A DNA stretch of 44,275 bases from the NCBI GenBank assembly GCA_002437815.1, contig DJRP01000001.1, forward strand, positions 1 to 44,275. Direction: 5' to 3'. The notes under the pieces were generated by a model. The model had not been told where the DNA came from, searched no databases, and saw only the letters and a program-made list of their open reading frames with translations. Position numbers and translations under genes: made by a program. This stretch comes from Collinsella sp. UBA6357. GTDB taxonomy: Bacteria; Actinomycetota; Coriobacteriia; Coriobacteriales; Coriobacteriaceae. This document shows, in pieces, positions 8,315 through 14,856 of this stretch (its first letter is position 1; every line of letters starts with the position of its first letter).

Positions 8315-8355
8315 AAGTCGTGCACATTGTTGTCTCCACAACCGAAGCACGACTT
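8315..8355. repeat. Nested inverted repeat upstream of tmRNA
   Basis: AAGTCGTGC (8315-8323) pairs with GCACGACTT (8347-8355). Inside it GTTGT (8329-8333) pairs with ACAAC (8338-8342) around CTCC. Read on the minus strand, the hairpin is followed by TTTTCGCATTTTTG, so it could act as a terminator for leftward transcripts from the tmRNA region. It also lies just upstream of the presumed tmRNA promoter. Confidence 0.55.
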
Positions 8356-8384
8356 GCGGAGCTTCAAAGAGAACGTGGTACTAT
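8354..8384 (+). promoter_or_regulatory. Probable tmRNA promoter (extended -10)
   Basis: TGGTACTAT (8376-8384) fits an extended -10 (TGnTAnnnT), with TTGCGG (8354-8359) 19 bases upstream as a poor -35. It precedes the mature tmRNA 5' end by about 100 bases, implying a processed leader. Confidence 0.45.
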
Positions 8385-8481
8385 ACCTACTCTGTGGTGG
8401 GCAATTGTCCCGCATGTACTTTGAAAAGTCGACGGCCGTCTGCGAGTTTTGCGGACTGCCATCCAGACTTTCCCGACATTC

Positions 8482-8845
8482 GGGGGCGACTGGTTTCGAC
8501 ACGATAGCTCTGAGAGAGGAAGCAAGCCGAGGTCTCCTCGCCTCGTAAAACAGGGGTACCGTCAAATTGAATTGACAACAACTCTTCTTATGAGCCTCTG
8601 GCTCTCGCTGCTTAATTTATAGCAGCGCGTCAACCCGGTGATTTCCCCGACACCGGCGCGACGTCATTTTAGGGGAATGCTCCCGCGCACGTAATCGGTA
8701 TGGCGCGGGCTAAGACCGAACCGGTTGGGATGCCGCGAGCGTGTCGCTGCGCGCAACGCGTCCGAGATCAAACCAGCGACTGAGCTTGGAGATGCCGATC
8801 AGGGGGCTTTCGTGGACCGGAGTTCGATTCTCCGCGCCTCCACCA
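8482..8845 (+). ncRNA. ssrA: tmRNA (ssrA)
   Basis: 364 nt including encoded CCA. The 5' end GGGGGCG pairs with CGCCTCC at 8835-8841, and GACTGGTTTCGACA is the typical tmRNA start. The tRNA-like 3' end holds the GTTCGATTC T-arm and ACCA. The tag reading frame is 8574-8615, DNNSSYEPLALAA followed by TAA; the GAC resume codon is inferred because the upstream frame is closed by TGA and an A sits at -4. The long GC-rich stems between 8630 and 8790 are the pseudoknots. It rescues stalled ribosomes with SmpB and tags the products for proteolysis through the -LAA end. Confidence 0.96.
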
Positions 8846-8853
8846 ATAGTTAC

Positions 8854-8889
8854 AAGCAGGTAGGTAAACACTCCTACCTGCTTTTTATT
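8854..8889 (+). terminator. Terminator of tmRNA
   Basis: Stem AAGCAGGTAGG (8854-8864)/CCTACCTGCTT (8873-8883), 8-nt loop, then TTTATT. Confidence 0.85.
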
Positions 8890-9052
8890 ACAGGTCCGCA
8901 CCGCGGAGAATCGAACTCTGTGCAGGGCGCGGGCGTTAAGCAAACGCGGAGCGTTTGTAGCCCGCGGGCGAGATCGCCGACAGGCGCTCGAAGCCGGTGC
9001 GTGTTCGCGAAGCGAACACGCGGATTCTCCGCGCCTCCACCAAAGATAAACA

Positions 9053-9084
9053 GCAGGTAGAGAGTTGTCTCTGCCTGCTTTTTT
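9053..9084 (+). terminator. Second terminator behind the duplicated tmRNA end
   Basis: Stem GCAGGTAGAGA/TCTCTGCCTGC (one G-U pair), loop GTTG, then six T. It resembles the true tmRNA terminator (AGCAGGTAG core), supporting duplication of the tail and terminator together. Confidence 0.8.
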
Positions 9085-9102
9085 GTTGCCGGTCGATGCC
9101 GC

Positions 9103-9350
9103 GGCGACGCTACTGGACGGAATCTCGCCCCAAACCGTCCACCGCCGTCTCTGATGGGTCCAAAGGAGACAGTGCTGGACGGTTTTTTGGCCGAAAGCGT
9201 CCAACGCTGCATCGTTGGTCTCTGGGGGAGACACCGCCGGACACTTTCTGGCCCCAAACCGTCCGGCGGCGCATCCCCGACAGGCAAAGGCGACGCTATC
9301 GGACAGAGTCTCGCCCCAAACCGTCCGCCGCCGTCTCCTTTGATCGCCCG
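9103..9350. repeat. Four tandem 62-bp repeats, each a hairpin
   Basis: Four 49-bp units start at 9103, 9165, 9227 and 9289, an exact 62-bp period with 13-bp variable spacers. Each contains a GGAC box and a GTCC box around a mid-section that often reads CCCCAAACC. Within a unit, positions 12-16 pair with 35-39. Pair 12/39 is T-A in units 1 and 2 and C-G in units 3 and 4; pair 7/44 is G-C in units 1 and 4 and A-T in unit 2. Unit 3 has a 9-bp perfect stem CCGCCGGAC/GTCCGGCGG. Compensatory changes suggest the fold is selected. Function is unknown; the array lies between the tmRNA duplication and the patatin gene. Confidence 0.85.
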
Positions 9351-9440
9351 TCTGCGCCGAACTTTGCGAGCCCTCGCTTATGCCGTCTCTCGAAACGGGG
9401 TAGAAGAAACCCCGAAAATGATTCGACAAGGGAGGCGGCC

Positions 9441-10319
9441 ATGACGGCAGAGGAAAAAGCCAAGAACTCCGGAAAAATCGCACTCGTGCTCGAGGGCGGC
9501 AGCTATCGCGGGCAGTTTACGGCGGGCGTGCTCGATGTGCTGATGGAAAACGATGTCGAGGGCATCGACGCCTGCTATGGCGTATCGGCGGGTGCGCTCA
9601 ACGGTATGGGCTTTAAATCGCACCAGATAGGACGCGCCAACCGCGTCAACCTGGCATTTTGCAACGATAGCCGTTATATGGGCACCAAATCGCTCGCCTC
9701 GACGGGCTCGATCGTCGGCTACGACTTCATGCTCAACGATGTTCAGGATCGTCTTGATCCTTTTGATAACGAGGCGTTCGACAGCAATCCCATGGAGCTT
9801 TATGTCGTGGCAACCGACATGCTCTTTGGCACCGCGGCCTATCTGCCGGTCAAAAATGCCGTTCTGGACATCGATGCCGTGCGCGCCTCGACGTCGCTGC
9901 CGCTGGTGACACCGCCCGTCGAGATCGATGGCCATAAGTACGTGGACGGCGGCGTGGCGGATAGCATTCCGGTCGAGCACGTGCTCGAGGAGGCCGGCTA
10001 CGATCGCGCGATCGTGGTCGTCACGCAGGACCGTTCCTATGAGAAGCGTCCCTACGAGTTCACCGCGGCGGCGCGTGCGCGTTATGCCGAGTATCCCTAT
10101 CTGCTCGAGGCGCTGCTCACGCGTCATGATCGCTACAACATCCAGCGTATGCACCTGTGGAAGTACGAGCGCGAGGGCCGCGCGTTGGTGGTGGCCCCGC
10201 AGAAACCCGTCGAGGTGGGCCATGTCGAACATGACGCGGCCAAGCTGCTCGACCTGTATATTCAGGGTCGTCAAGAAGCCAAGCGCCTGCTCCCCAAGAT
10301 CAGCTCCTTCATTTGCTAA
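9441..10319 (+). CDS. Patatin-like phospholipase
   Basis: 292 residues. It has the patatin Ser-Asp dyad fold: oxyanion loop EGGSYRG (18-24), nucleophile elbow GVSAG (47-51, Ser49) and DGG (Asp169). It resembles bacterial single-domain cytosolic patatins (YjjU/RssA group) acting on acyl-ester lipids; there is no signal peptide or membrane span. The start is ATG 9441, with GGGAGG 5 bases upstream; the long in-frame extension upstream runs through the 62-bp repeats and is not real. It is monocistronic, with a long hairpin immediately downstream. Confidence 0.9.
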   Translation: MTAEEKAKNSGKIALVLEGGSYRGQFTAGVLDVLMENDVEGIDACYGVSAGALNGMGFKSHQIGRANRVNLAFCNDSRYMGTKSLASTGSIVGYDFMLNDVQDRLDPFDNEAFDSNPMELYVVATDMLFGTAAYLPVKNAVLDIDAVRASTSLPLVTPPVEIDGHKYVDGGVADSIPVEHVLEEAGYDRAIVVVTQDRSYEKRPYEFTAAARARYAEYPYLLEALLTRHDRYNIQRMHLWKYEREGRALVVAPQKPVEVGHVEHDAAKLLDLYIQGRQEAKRLLPKISSFIC

Positions 10320-10321
10320 TT

Positions 10322-10394
10322 TTAGGACGGGGTCGGCCGTGCGCAACCGGTCTGCTCATTGCAGACCGGTTGTGCACGGCCGACCCCGTCCTAA
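10322..10394. repeat. 34-bp-stem hairpin between the patatin gene and rplM
   Basis: Arms TTAGGACGGGGTCGGC... (10322-10355) and its complement (10361-10394) differ at one position, a G-T pair, around the loop TCATT. It starts three bases after the patatin stop. No T-run follows (only TTTGAC), and the stem is three times longer than a usual terminator. It may act as a terminator or RNA stabiliser, but it looks like an inserted palindromic element. Confidence 0.75.
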
Positions 10395-10435
10395 TTTGAC
10401 ATGTGCAGAAACTCTGCGTGCCGGCAAAATACCTG

Positions 10436-10463
10436 TTGACTCAGGACGCCAGCGGGGTAATAT
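10436..10463 (+). promoter_or_regulatory. rplM-rpsI promoter
   Basis: TTGACT (10436-10441), 16-bp spacer, TAATAT (10458-10463). The ~60-nt leader that follows contains a small hairpin, CAGAG...CTCTG extended by GTTA/TAAC (about 10468-10502), which could be an L13-type autoregulatory leader, although I cannot match it to a known class. Confidence 0.65.
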
Positions 10464-10529
10464 GGACGGGTTACTTGCAGAGCCCCGTGAATCTCTGTAA
10501 CAACACGTACTGTACATGGAGGAGTCTAA

Positions 10530-10973
10530 GTGATTTCGAAATCGACTCACTACGCCAAGCAGGGCGAGGTCCAGCGCAACTGGGTTCTCGTCGACGCCGA
10601 TGGTGCTGTCCTGGGCCGTCTTGCTACCCAGATCGCAATGATCCTGCGCGGCAAGAACAAGCCCCAGTTCACCCCCAACAGCGACTGCGGTGACTTCGTC
10701 GTCGTCATCAATGCCGATAAGGTCCAGCTTACCGGTAACAAGGCCGACACGAAGACCTATTATCGCCACAGTGGCTACAACGGCGGCCTCAAGGCTGAGA
10801 GCTTCCGTATGGCGATGGAGAAGCACCCGGAGAAGGTCATCGAGCGCGCTGTTCGCGGCATGCTCCCCAAGACCACCCTCGGTCGAGCCCAGATGACCAA
10901 GCTTAAGGTCTATGCTGGCCCCGAGCATCCGCATGCTGCCCAGAACCCCACGAAGATTGAGCTGGAGGCTTAA
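10530..10973 (+). CDS. rplM: Ribosomal protein L13
   Basis: 147 residues, normal length. Recognised from WVLVDADGAVLGRLAT, LRGKNKPQFTPNSDCGDFVVVINA, TGNKADTKTYYRHSGYNGGL and RAVRGMLPKTTLGR. GTG start at 10530 with GGAGGAG 5 bases upstream. It is a large-subunit early-assembly protein. It is followed after two bases by rpsI, the conserved rplM-rpsI pair. Confidence 0.98.
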   Translation: MISKSTHYAKQGEVQRNWVLVDADGAVLGRLATQIAMILRGKNKPQFTPNSDCGDFVVVINADKVQLTGNKADTKTYYRHSGYNGGLKAESFRMAMEKHPEKVIERAVRGMLPKTTLGRAQMTKLKVYAGPEHPHAAQNPTKIELEA

Positions 10974-10975
10974 AG

Positions 10976-11371
<396 letters not shown>

Positions 11372-11402
11372 GCGCCTGTCTCTTTACGAGATACAATGTA
11401 CA

Positions 11403-11443
11403 AGCGGGGCCTGCCGATTGGTCGGTGGGTCCCGTTTTCTTTT
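11403..11443 (+). terminator. Terminator after rpsI
   Basis: Imperfect GC stem GCGGGGCCTGCCGA/TCGGTGGGTCCCGT with loop TTGG, followed by TTTTCTTTT. Confidence 0.8.
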
Positions 11444-11496
11444 GAAACCGATGGCGGGCGGCCCCTATGCCACGCTCGCTTGGGAAGGAGCGATCC

Positions 11497-12834
11497 ATGC
11501 CCCAGAACATCTTTGGAACCGACGGCGTCCGCGGCGTCGCCAACGCCGATCTGTCGTGCGACCTGGCTTTTCGTCTTGGCCGCGCGGCGACCAAGTTTCT
11601 CGGCCCCGATATCTGCGTCGGCCGTGACACGCGTCTTTCCGGCACCATGCTCGAAAGCGCCCTGACCGCCGGCATCATGGCCGAGGGCGGCCGCCCGCAT
11701 TGCTGCGGCGTCATCCCCACGCCTGCGGTTGCCCTGCTCACGGTGCAAAACGAGCTCGATGGCGGTATCGTCATCTCGGCATCGCACAATCCGCCCGAGT
11801 TCAACGGCATCAAGTTCTTCAGCCGCAAGGGCATGAAACTCCCCGATGCCGTCGAGGAGCAGATCAGCGCCTGGGTCATGTCCGAGGAGGCTATGGCGGC
11901 CGATACCCTGCCGACCGGTGCCGGCGTGGGTCATATCGTCAAGATGAAGAATGCCCGCAAAGCCTATATCGACCACGCCATCGATACGCTTGACGGCCTT
12001 TCGCTCGAAGGCCTTGTGGTCGCCGTCGATTGCGGGCACGGTGCCTCGTGCGAGACCACGCCCGTCGCGCTCCAGCGCCTGGGCGCCACCGTGCATGCCA
12101 TCAATACCGATTACAACGGTACCGACATCAACGTCAACTGCGGATCCACGCACCTCGAGCCGCTGCGCGACCTTGTACTGCGCACGCACGCCGATGTGGG
12201 CCTGGCGCACGACGGCGATGCCGATCGCGTGCTGTTCGTAGACCACGAGGGCAACGAGATCGACGGTGACTATATCCTTGCCATCTGCGGCTCCGACCTC
12301 GCGGCCCGCGGCAAGCTCGCCAACTCCGAGATCGTCTCGACGGTCATGTGCAACCTCGGTTTCTCCATTGCTATGAGGGAGCAGGGCTTCGACATGGTGC
12401 AGACGGCCGTGGGCGACCGCTACGTCCTCGAGCGTATGCTCGAGGACGGCGCCGTTATCGGTGGCGAGCAGTCCGGCCACATCATCTTCCTCGAGCACAA
12501 TACCACCGGCGATGGTCTGGTCACTGCCTTGCAGATGCTTGCCGTCATCAAGCGCACCGGTCGCTCGCTCAAGGACCTTGCGGGCATCATGAAAAAGTAC
12601 CCCCAGGTACTCGTCAACGTTCATTCCGATAACAAGGCCGGTCTTGATGACTGCAAGCCCATCTGGGACGCCGTCGAGGCTGCCGAGCGCGAGCTTGACG
12701 GGCGTGGTCGCGTGTTGGTGCGCCCGAGCGGCACCGAGCCTCTGGTCCGCGTCATGGCCGAGGCCGAGACGCACGAGATCACTCAGCGTGTCGTTGACTC
12801 CATCGTCGAGGTTGTCAAGCGCGAACTCCCTTAA
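11497..12834 (+). CDS. glmM: Phosphoglucosamine mutase
   Basis: 445 residues. It converts glucosamine-6-P to glucosamine-1-P for UDP-GlcNAc and cell wall. Seen: FGTDGVRG at the start, the active-site phosphoserine loop ISASHNPP (Ser96), the metal loop DGDADRVLF, and the C-terminal phosphate-binding RPSGTEPLVRVMAE. The start is ATG 11497 with GGAAGGAG 7 bases upstream; an in-frame ATG at 11467 adds ten residues before the family's usual N-terminus. nagB, which acts on glucosamine-6-P, lies 0.8 kb downstream. Confidence 0.97.
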   Translation: MPQNIFGTDGVRGVANADLSCDLAFRLGRAATKFLGPDICVGRDTRLSGTMLESALTAGIMAEGGRPHCCGVIPTPAVALLTVQNELDGGIVISASHNPPEFNGIKFFSRKGMKLPDAVEEQISAWVMSEEAMAADTLPTGAGVGHIVKMKNARKAYIDHAIDTLDGLSLEGLVVAVDCGHGASCETTPVALQRLGATVHAINTDYNGTDINVNCGSTHLEPLRDLVLRTHADVGLAHDGDADRVLFVDHEGNEIDGDYILAICGSDLAARGKLANSEIVSTVMCNLGFSIAMREQGFDMVQTAVGDRYVLERMLEDGAVIGGEQSGHIIFLEHNTTGDGLVTALQMLAVIKRTGRSLKDLAGIMKKYPQVLVNVHSDNKAGLDDCKPIWDAVEAAERELDGRGRVLVRPSGTEPLVRVMAEAETHEITQRVVDSIVEVVKRELP

Positions 12835-12837
12835 TGG

Positions 12838-12860
12838 CCACTTTTATCCTTTAAGTGGTA
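12838..12860 (+). terminator. Weak hairpin after glmM
   Basis: CCACTT-N8-AAGTGG begins right after the glmM stop. There is no clear T-run, so it may only slow readthrough into the EIIA gene. Confidence 0.35.
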
Positions 12861-12903
12861 AACTTGGTGTGTTTCGTTATAGAGTCTGCATTCAAGGGGG
12901 AGC

Positions 12904-13401
12904 ATGTTCACAAAGGTCCTCAAGTCGCTTGGCGCCCATGGGCGTGTGCGCACGCTTCCCTCTCCGATCGCGGGAGACGTGATTCCGCTTTCGGATGTGA
13001 ACGATCAGACGTTTGCGACGGGCCTTTTGGGCCAGGGCGTTGCCATAAAGCCTACGTCCGGTCGCGTCATCGCTCCCTCGGATGCCAAGATCGAGGCCAT
13101 CTTTCCCACCGGTCACGCCGTCGCGCTCAACACGGTCGACGGCCTTGACGTGCTCATTCATGTGGGGCTCGATACCGTGCAGCTCGAGGGCAAGCACTTT
13201 ACCGTACATGCCCAGGTGGGCGATACGGTAAGCAAGGGCGATGTACTCATCGAGTTCGATCGTCAGGCGATCGAGTCGGAGGGATACGACGTTACCGTTC
13301 CCATCTTGGTATGCAATTCGGTCGAGTTCTCGAGCATCAAGGGACCGATCGGCGAGCATGTCGAAGAGATGGAGCAGCTGATCGTGGCGCGCGAGCGCTA
13401 A
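12904..13401 (+). CDS. PTS glucose-type EIIA component (Crr-like)
   Basis: 165 residues, a stand-alone EIIA of the glucose family. His71 (GHAVAL) and the phosphorylated His86 (DVLIHVGLDTVQLEGKHF) match the two active-site histidines of E. coli IIAGlc. It passes phosphate from HPr to an EIIB on a sugar permease encoded elsewhere. Ribosome site GGGGGAGC precedes the ATG. It may also signal carbon status; that is inference. It lies between glmM and nagB, consistent with hexose and amino-sugar uptake. Confidence 0.93.
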   Translation: MFTKVLKSLGAHGRVRTLPSPIAGDVIPLSDVNDQTFATGLLGQGVAIKPTSGRVIAPSDAKIEAIFPTGHAVALNTVDGLDVLIHVGLDTVQLEGKHFTVHAQVGDTVSKGDVLIEFDRQAIESEGYDVTVPILVCNSVEFSSIKGPIGEHVEEMEQLIVARER

Positions 13402-13440
13402 CACGCAGTGTTACCGCTTGCATAATTTATAGTTACGCTT

Positions 13441-13474
13441 ACGGAGGGCGCCCTTGAAAGAGGGCGCCCTCCGT
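13441..13474. repeat. Perfect 14-bp inverted repeat downstream of the EIIA gene
   Basis: ACGGAGGGCGCCCT-TGAAAG-AGGGCGCCCTCCGT. It forms a very stable hairpin without a following T-run on either strand. It is probably a transcription end point or a structural repeat. Confidence 0.65.
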
Positions 13475-13677
13475 GGCAACATGGCTCATGTCCAAGGCAA
13501 AGGCCTTGGGTCGCCGTGGACGGGCAGGGGCCTCGACGCGGTCAGACTGGCTAGATATACATACATTACGCGACCTCGCCCTGGTGGCCGCACACGTTGG
13601 TTGCGGCCGACGCGGGCCGCAAACGGGGTGTTCGGTACGGGGCATTCCGTTCAGTGAGTCTTGAGAAAGGACGCGTA

Positions 13678-14406
13678 ATGAAGATCATTAAAGCTAAAGA
13701 TTACGAGGATATGAGCCGCAAGGCCGCCAACATCATCTCGGCGCAGGTTATCCTCAAGCCCGATTGCGTCTTGGGCCTTGCCACCGGCTCCACGCCGATC
13801 GGCGCCTACAAGCAGCTCGCCAAGTGGTACGAGAAGGGTGACGTCGACTTTGCCGAGGTCAGCACCTACAACTTGGACGAGTACCGCGGTCTTTCGCATG
13901 ACGATCCCCAGAGCTATCACTATTTCATGCGCGAGAACTTCTTCGATCATATCAACATCGACCTTGCCAACACGCACGTGCCCGATGGCTCCAACCCCGA
14001 TGCCGAGGCCGCTTGTTCCGAGTACGACAAGATCGTTGCGGATGCCGGTTATCCCGATCTTCAGCTGCTTGGTATCGGCAACAACGGCCATATCGGCTTT
14101 AACGAGCCCGACGATCACTTCTCCAAGGGTACACATTGCGTCGATCTGACCGAGAGCACCATCCAGGCCAACAGCCGCCTGTTCGATAGCATCGACGACG
14201 TGCCGCGCCAGGCTTACACCATGGGCACGCAGACCATCATGTATGCCCGTATGATCCTGGTTGTGGCCAACGGCAAGGCAAAGGCCCAGGCCGTACATGA
14301 CATGTGCTTTGGCCCGGTTACGCCTGAGTGCCCGGCCTCCATTTTGCAGCTGCACACCAACTGCGTCGTCGTTGCCGACGAAGAGGCCCTCTCGCTGTGC
14401 GAGTAG
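13678..14406 (+). CDS. nagB: Glucosamine-6-phosphate deaminase
   Basis: 242 residues. It converts glucosamine-6-P to fructose-6-P and ammonia. Seen: LGLATGSTPIGAYKQL (phosphate loop), STYNLDEYRGL (Asp67, proton shuttle), GIGNNGHIGFNEP (His138 region) and the C-terminal CPASILQLH. The start is ATG 13678 with GAAAGG 8 bases upstream. It is short relative to the E. coli enzyme (266), as in other Gram-positive NagB proteins that lack the allosteric tail. It has its own terminator. Confidence 0.96.
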   Translation: MKIIKAKDYEDMSRKAANIISAQVILKPDCVLGLATGSTPIGAYKQLAKWYEKGDVDFAEVSTYNLDEYRGLSHDDPQSYHYFMRENFFDHINIDLANTHVPDGSNPDAEAACSEYDKIVADAGYPDLQLLGIGNNGHIGFNEPDDHFSKGTHCVDLTESTIQANSRLFDSIDDVPRQAYTMGTQTIMYARMILVVANGKAKAQAVHDMCFGPVTPECPASILQLHTNCVVVADEEALSLCE

Positions 14407-14433
14407 ACTGAGCTTATAGCCCTTGCGTATCGA

Positions 14434-14461
14434 GACCCTCGCGAAAGCGGGGGTCTTTTTT
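14434..14461 (+). terminator. Terminator after nagB
   Basis: GACCCTCGC-GAAA-GCGGGGGTC then six T, a classic intrinsic terminator with a GNRA loop. Confidence 0.92.
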
Positions 14462-14856
14462 GTTGAGATGAGATGGGGGTGTAAATAAAGGCCCTGTACG
14501 CCGCTTGATACCAGCTGGACAATCACTATGAAAAAATCCTCATGAATCCGTATCATAAGCGACCCAGAAAAGCCAGGTTAGAGCGACGGGCGGTAGACAA
14601 CTGCAGCGCGATCGCGCATGCAATTTGTTGTGCAACTTTTAGGCTACACTGCCGTTTGGAAGAAACATATGGATAGACGTTGTGACCAGTGCCCTTAAGA
14701 ACGTGTCGGGGGATATGGATATAAGGGTTGCGCTGTCAGATGTCCGTCACTCTGCAAACCGATCATTTGGTTCCTTACGGGTCCGTCGCAATGTCGCGGC
14801 GGGCGGTGCACGGTGCTGCTGATACGGTGGCTGTGGTGCCGATGTGAGGAGCAAGC
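14462..14856. other. Intergenic region before the BTAD regulator
   Basis: 395 bases without a gene. It holds a 12-bp palindrome GCGCGATCGCGC (14606-14617), a half-symmetric GTTGTGCAAC (14627-14636) and a possible -10 TACACT (14645-14650) without a convincing -35. The 5' leader would be about 200 nt. Nothing else is recognised. Confidence 0.4.

Larger units (their letters stand above)
8823..9084 (+). repeat. Duplicated tmRNA 3' end with second terminator (att-like)
   Basis: The tmRNA acceptor end (GATTCTCCGCGCCTCCACCA from 8826) recurs exactly at 9023, 197 bp downstream, and is again followed by a strong terminator. Between the two, CGCGGAGAATCGAAC (8902-8916) is an inverted copy of the T-arm. 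The intervening ~110 bp holds further hairpins, among them GTGTTCGC-GAA-GCGAACAC (9001-9019), and GAGATCGCCGACAGG, which resembles GAGATGCCGATCAGG of the tmRNA 3' domain. tmRNA 3' ends are classic integrase targets, so this may be the scar of an integrated and lost element, or a decayed partial duplication. Confidence 0.65.

Noticed and set aside
9103..9350. CRISPR array
   Set aside because: Units are divergent, spacers are only 13 bp and no cas genes are near; the units fold internally.
8997..9440. N-terminal extension of the patatin protein through the repeats
   Set aside because: The frame lacks a ribosome site at its start and runs through the tmRNA duplicate and hairpin repeats; ATG 9441 has a strong ribosome site and matches the family start.
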